The notes under the pieces: model-generated | The model's database searches: none | Told to the model about the DNA's origin: nothing | What the model saw: the letters and a program-made list of their open reading frames with translations, nothing else | In this document: positions 60,788 to 64,000 of the stretch, one piece after another | Layout of the letters: the number at the start of each line of letters is the position of its first letter | Numbering within the stretch: position 1 is the stretch's first letter | Assembly (NCBI RefSeq): GCF_041435055.1 | Contig: NZ_CP108002.1 | Coordinates: 5,084,001 to 5,148,000, forward strand | Direction of reading: 5' to 3' | Origin: Streptomyces sp. NBC_00341 | Lineage (GTDB): Bacteria > Actinomycetota > Actinomycetes > Streptomycetales > Streptomycetaceae | Length of the DNA stretch: 64,000 bases | Position numbers and translations under genes: made by a program

Positions 60788-62752
60788 ATGATCAGCACCC
60801 TCCTTGTCGCCAACCGGGGCGAGATCGCCTGCCGGATCTTCCGCACCTGCCGTGCGCTCGGCATCGCCACCGTCGCCGTGTACTCCGACGCGGACGCCGG
60901 CGCGCTGCACGTGCGGGAGGCCGACACCGCCGTACGGCTGCCGGGGGCCGCCCCCGCCGATACGTATCTGCGCGGCGATCTCGTCGTGGCCGCCGCCCTC
61001 GCGGCGGGCGCGGACGCCGTCCACCCCGGGTACGGCTTCCTCTCCGAGAACGCCGGGTTCGCCGCCGCCGTGCGGGACGCGGGGCTGACCTGGGTCGGCC
61101 CGCCGGTCAGGGCCATCGAGCTGATGGCGTCCAAGACCCGCGCCAAGGAGCTGATGGCCGCCGCCGGGGTGCCGCTCCTGACCCCCGTCGACCCGGCGGC
61201 GGCCCGCGCCGAGGACCTGCCGCTGCTGCTCAAGGCGGCCTCCGGCGGCGGCGGCCGGGGCATGCGGATCGTGCGCGAACTGGTCGACCTGGAAGGCGAG
61301 CTGACCGCCGCCGCGGCGGAGGCGCTGTCCGCCTTCGGGGACGGGGAGGTCTTCGCGGAGCCGTACGTGGAGCGCGGCCGGCACGTCGAGGTCCAGATCA
61401 TGGCCGACGAGCACGACGGCGTCTGGGCGCTCGGCACCCGCGACTGCTCGCTCCAGCGCCGCCACCAGAAGGTCATCGAGGAGGCCCCCGCACCCGGTCT
61501 GGACGACGGGCTGCGCGACCGGCTGCACGCCGCCGCCGTGGCCGCCGCACGGGCCGTGGACTACCGGGGCGCGGGCACCGTCGAATTCCTGGTCACCGAG
61601 GACGGGCGGCCGTACTTCCTGGAGATGAACACCCGCCTCCAGGTCGAACACCCCGTCACCGAGGCGGTGTTCGGCCTGGACCTCGTCGCCCTGCAACTGC
61701 GGGTCGCGGAGGGCGAGCCGCTGCCCTCCGCCGAACCCCCGCAGCCCATCGGGCACGCCGTCGAGGCCCGGCTCTATGCGGAGGACCCGGCGCGCGACTG
61801 GCAGCCACAGACCGGAGCACTGCTCTCGTTCGAGGTGCCGGACGAGCCCGGTGTGCGCCTGGACACCGGGTACACCAACGGCGACACCATCGGCGTGCAC
61901 TACGACCCGATGATCGCCAAGGTGATCGCCCACGCCCCCAGCCGCAACAAGGCCGTACGGCTCCTCGCCCGCGCCCTGGAACGCGCCCGCATTCACGGCC
62001 CGGTCACCAACCGCGAGCTGCTCGTCCGCTCCCTGCGCCACCCGGACTTCCTGGCGGCCCGCCTGGACACCGGCTTCTACGAACGCCACCTGGCGGCCCT
62101 GACACCCGCGCTCGACGAGACGTCCGTACGGCAGGCCGCGACCGCGGCCGCCGTCGTCGAGGCGGCCCGCAACGCCACGCTCAGGACCGCAGGTGGGTTC
62201 ATGCGCTTCGGCGCGTGGCGCAACCTCCCCTCGCAGCCCCAGCTCCGGCGCTACCGCAGCGAACCGGACGGCCGTGAGTACGAGATCACCTACCGTCCCA
62301 CCCGCGACGGCCTGGCCGTCGGCACGGAGGGCGTCCGCGTCGTCGAGGGCGGACGCGTCCGCGCCACCCTCGACATCGACGGCGTGACCCGGCACTTCGG
62401 CGTCCGCGTCGAGGACGACCGGGTGTACGTGGACACCCCGTCCGGCGGGTTCACCTTCACCGCCCTGCCCCGCTTCACCGACCCCGCAGAACGCACCGAA
62501 CCCGGCTCCCTGCTGGCCCCGATGCCCGGCACCGTCGTCCGTCTCGCCGACGGACTCGCGGCCGGATCCGCCGTCGAGGCCGGGCAGCCGCTGATCTGGC
62601 TGGAGGCGATGAAGATGGAGCACCGCATCCTCGCCCCCGCCTCCGGCACCCTCACCGCGCTCCACGCCGCACCCGGCCTCCAGGTGGAGGTCGGCGCACT
62701 GCTCGCCGTCGTCACGGAAGACGCATCCGCCCCCGCTGAGGAGACCGCATGA
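60788..62752 (+). CDS. Acyl-CoA carboxylase alpha subunit (biotin carboxylase + BCCP)
   Basis: 654 residues from the ATG at 60788, 12 bases after the beta gene. Order: biotin-carboxylase N domain (LVANRGEIACRIFRTCRALG, GADAVHPGYGFLSENA), ATP-grasp (KAASGGGGRGMR at ~149-160, RDCSLQRRHQKVIEEAPAP, FLEMNTRLQVEHPVTE), C domain (GHAVEARLYAEDP), linker, and biotin carrier with Lys609 in LEAMKMEH. Carboxylates biotin with ATP and bicarbonate; partner of the beta subunit. Length is typical of MCC-alpha-like proteins. The last codons overlap the dehydrogenase start. Confidence 0.95.
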   Translation: MISTLLVANRGEIACRIFRTCRALGIATVAVYSDADAGALHVREADTAVRLPGAAPADTYLRGDLVVAAALAAGADAVHPGYGFLSENAGFAAAVRDAGLTWVGPPVRAIELMASKTRAKELMAAAGVPLLTPVDPAAARAEDLPLLLKAASGGGGRGMRIVRELVDLEGELTAAAAEALSAFGDGEVFAEPYVERGRHVEVQIMADEHDGVWALGTRDCSLQRRHQKVIEEAPAPGLDDGLRDRLHAAAVAAARAVDYRGAGTVEFLVTEDGRPYFLEMNTRLQVEHPVTEAVFGLDLVALQLRVAEGEPLPSAEPPQPIGHAVEARLYAEDPARDWQPQTGALLSFEVPDEPGVRLDTGYTNGDTIGVHYDPMIAKVIAHAPSRNKAVRLLARALERARIHGPVTNRELLVRSLRHPDFLAARLDTGFYERHLAALTPALDETSVRQAATAAAVVEAARNATLRTAGGFMRFGAWRNLPSQPQLRRYRSEPDGREYEITYRPTRDGLAVGTEGVRVVEGGRVRATLDIDGVTRHFGVRVEDDRVYVDTPSGGFTFTALPRFTDPAERTEPGSLLAPMPGTVVRLADGLAAGSAVEAGQPLIWLEAMKMEHRILAPASGTLTALHAAPGLQVEVGALLAVVTEDASAPAEETA

Positions 62753-63909
62753 GCACCGTCCTCGAAACCGAAGAGCACCAGGCCCTGCGCGCAGCCGTCG
62801 CCGCCCTCGGGAAGCGGTACGGGCGTGACTACATGACGTCCGTCGTCCGCGAAGGGGCCCACCCCCGCGAGCTGTGGACCGAGGCCGCCAAGCTCGGCTA
62901 CCTCGGGGTGAACCTCCCCGAGGAGTACGGCGGCGGAGGCAGCGGCATGGCCGAACTGTCCATCGTCCTGGAGGAGTTGGGGGCGGCGGGTTCGCCGCTG
63001 CTCATGATGGTCGTGTCGCCCGCCATCTGCGGCACCGTCATCGCCCGCTTCGGCACCGACGCGCAGAAACGCCAGTGGCTGCCGGGCCTCGCGGACGGCA
63101 GCCTCACCATGGCCTTCGGCATCACCGAGCCGGACGCCGGTTCCAACTCGCACCGGATCACCACCACCGCCCGCCGCGACGGCGAGGAGTGGGTGCTCAC
63201 CGGCCGCAAGGTCTTCGTCTCCGGTGTCGACATAGCCGACGCCACGCTCATCGTCGGCCGCACAGAGGACGCCAGGTCCGGCAGGCTCAAGCCCTGCCTC
63301 TTCATCGTCCCGCGCGAGGCCCCCGGCTTCCAGCGCTCGCAGATCGACATGGAACTCCAGGCCCCGGAGAAGCAGTTCGAACTCGTCCTGGACGACGTAC
63401 GGCTGCCCGCCGACGCACTGGTGGGGGACGAGGACGCGGGTCTCCTCCAGCTCTTCGCCGGACTCAACCCGGAACGCATCATGACCGCCGCCTTCGGCAT
63501 CGGAATGGGCCGCTACGCGCTGGGCCGGGCCGTCGAGTACGCGAAGACCCGCCAGGTGTGGAAGGAGCCCATCGGCGCCCACCAGGCCATCGCGCACCCC
63601 CTCGCCCAGGCCCACATCGAACTGGAACTGGCCCGGCTGATGATGCAGAAGGCCGCCCGGCTCTACGACGACGGGGACGACGCCGGGGCGGGCGAGGCCG
63701 CGAACATGGCGAAGTACGCGGCGGGCGAGGCCTGCGTCAAGGCGGTCGACCAGGCCGTGCACACCCTCGGCGGCAACGGACTCACCCGCGAGTACGGCCT
63801 CGGCTCCCTGATCACCGCGTCCCGGGTGGCCCGGATCGCGCCCGTCAGCCGGGAAATGATCCTGAACTACGTATCCCATCAGTCCCTGGGTCTCCCCAAG
63901 TCGTACTGA
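62749..63909 (+). CDS. Acyl-CoA dehydrogenase
   Basis: 386 residues; FAD enzyme making the 2,3-double bond of an acyl-CoA and giving electrons to ETF. FAD-binding AFGITEPDAGSNSHRI at 122-137. The likely catalytic base is Glu242 in AGLNPERIMTAAFG, the helix-G position used by isovaleryl-CoA and long-chain dehydrogenases rather than the C-terminal Glu of medium-chain types. The end is QAVHTLGGNGLTREYGLGSL and RIAPVSREMILNYVS. Upstream of the carboxylase in the pathway: it would oxidise a branched acyl-CoA to the enoyl-CoA that the carboxylase takes. Its stop is 91 bases from the window edge; nothing further is visible. Confidence 0.94.
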   Translation: MSTVLETEEHQALRAAVAALGKRYGRDYMTSVVREGAHPRELWTEAAKLGYLGVNLPEEYGGGGSGMAELSIVLEELGAAGSPLLMMVVSPAICGTVIARFGTDAQKRQWLPGLADGSLTMAFGITEPDAGSNSHRITTTARRDGEEWVLTGRKVFVSGVDIADATLIVGRTEDARSGRLKPCLFIVPREAPGFQRSQIDMELQAPEKQFELVLDDVRLPADALVGDEDAGLLQLFAGLNPERIMTAAFGIGMGRYALGRAVEYAKTRQVWKEPIGAHQAIAHPLAQAHIELELARLMMQKAARLYDDGDDAGAGEAANMAKYAAGEACVKAVDQAVHTLGGNGLTREYGLGSLITASRVARIAPVSREMILNYVSHQSLGLPKSY

Positions 63910-64000
63910 CAGCCGCCATTCTGTCCCTCCACGCCGTACGGGACCCAACCCACCTCCTCCCCAGGGGGCGGGCGGTCCCGGCCCCGGCGCCGCACGACAC

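Overview
The window is chromosomal DNA of a Streptomyces or a very close actinomycete. The coding DNA is very GC-rich with a strong third-position bias. GTG and TTG starts are common, TTA codons are almost absent (I found only four), and several families are typical of streptomycetes: a conservon, DUF397 with its XRE partner, DUF2530, and EACC1 with a caspase. No rRNA, tRNA, insertion sequence, CRISPR array or replication origin is visible. Every gene is placed by reading frame, start signal and domain content; no database search was possible.

Layout. 1-8.3 kb holds the end of a large protein, a secreted beta-rich protein, a P-type ATPase, DUF2530, an NCS2 purine permease, a small ribbon-helix-helix protein and a MarR-MFS export unit. 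8.3-20.6 kb holds three aldo/keto reductases (one divergent from a TetR gene across twin palindromes), a membrane Ser/Thr kinase with a TTA codon, a prolyl aminopeptidase, small stress-type genes, and a GntR regulator that overlaps a 20-codon stub resembling the start of a galactonate dehydratase. 20.6-23.9 kb holds a secreted beta-helix glycosidase that looks like GH110, flanked by a 15-bp direct repeat. 23.9-31 kb holds a LysE exporter, lipoproteins, a WhiJ-like XRE/DUF397/unknown trio, a phage-like winged-helix protein and regulators. 31-37.4 kb is mixed housekeeping, including serC.

37.4-45.2 kb is the most unusual part. All genes lie on the minus strand: an EACC1-caspase-TPR pair (a candidate conflict or cell-suicide module), then a full conservon (cvnA, B, C, D) that runs by short overlaps into two cytochromes P450. 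The first of these P450s lacks the ExxR arginine, as the CYP157 family does. 45.4-48.8 kb holds a MerR regulator with a symmetrical 19-bp-spacer promoter and an amidase divergent from a TetR gene. 49-54.7 kb holds a two-domain FAD/Fe-S dehydrogenase, an orphan AT-richer SUKH-4 immunity gene, and a LysR-EamA pair. 54.9-63.9 kb ends with a lipoprotein hydrolase, a fossil of a response regulator, and a five-gene operon (TIGR03084, AtuA-family, carboxylase beta, biotin carboxylase alpha, acyl-CoA dehydrogenase) for branched acyl-CoA or terpenoid breakdown.

Regulation is unusually legible. Many regulators sit beside clear inverted repeats: MarR, four of the TetR-type loci, MerR, LysR and XRE. GC-rich hairpins separate most transcription units. 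Two gene stubs at the ends of minus-strand units, each running into a plus-strand neighbour, suggest past deletions.
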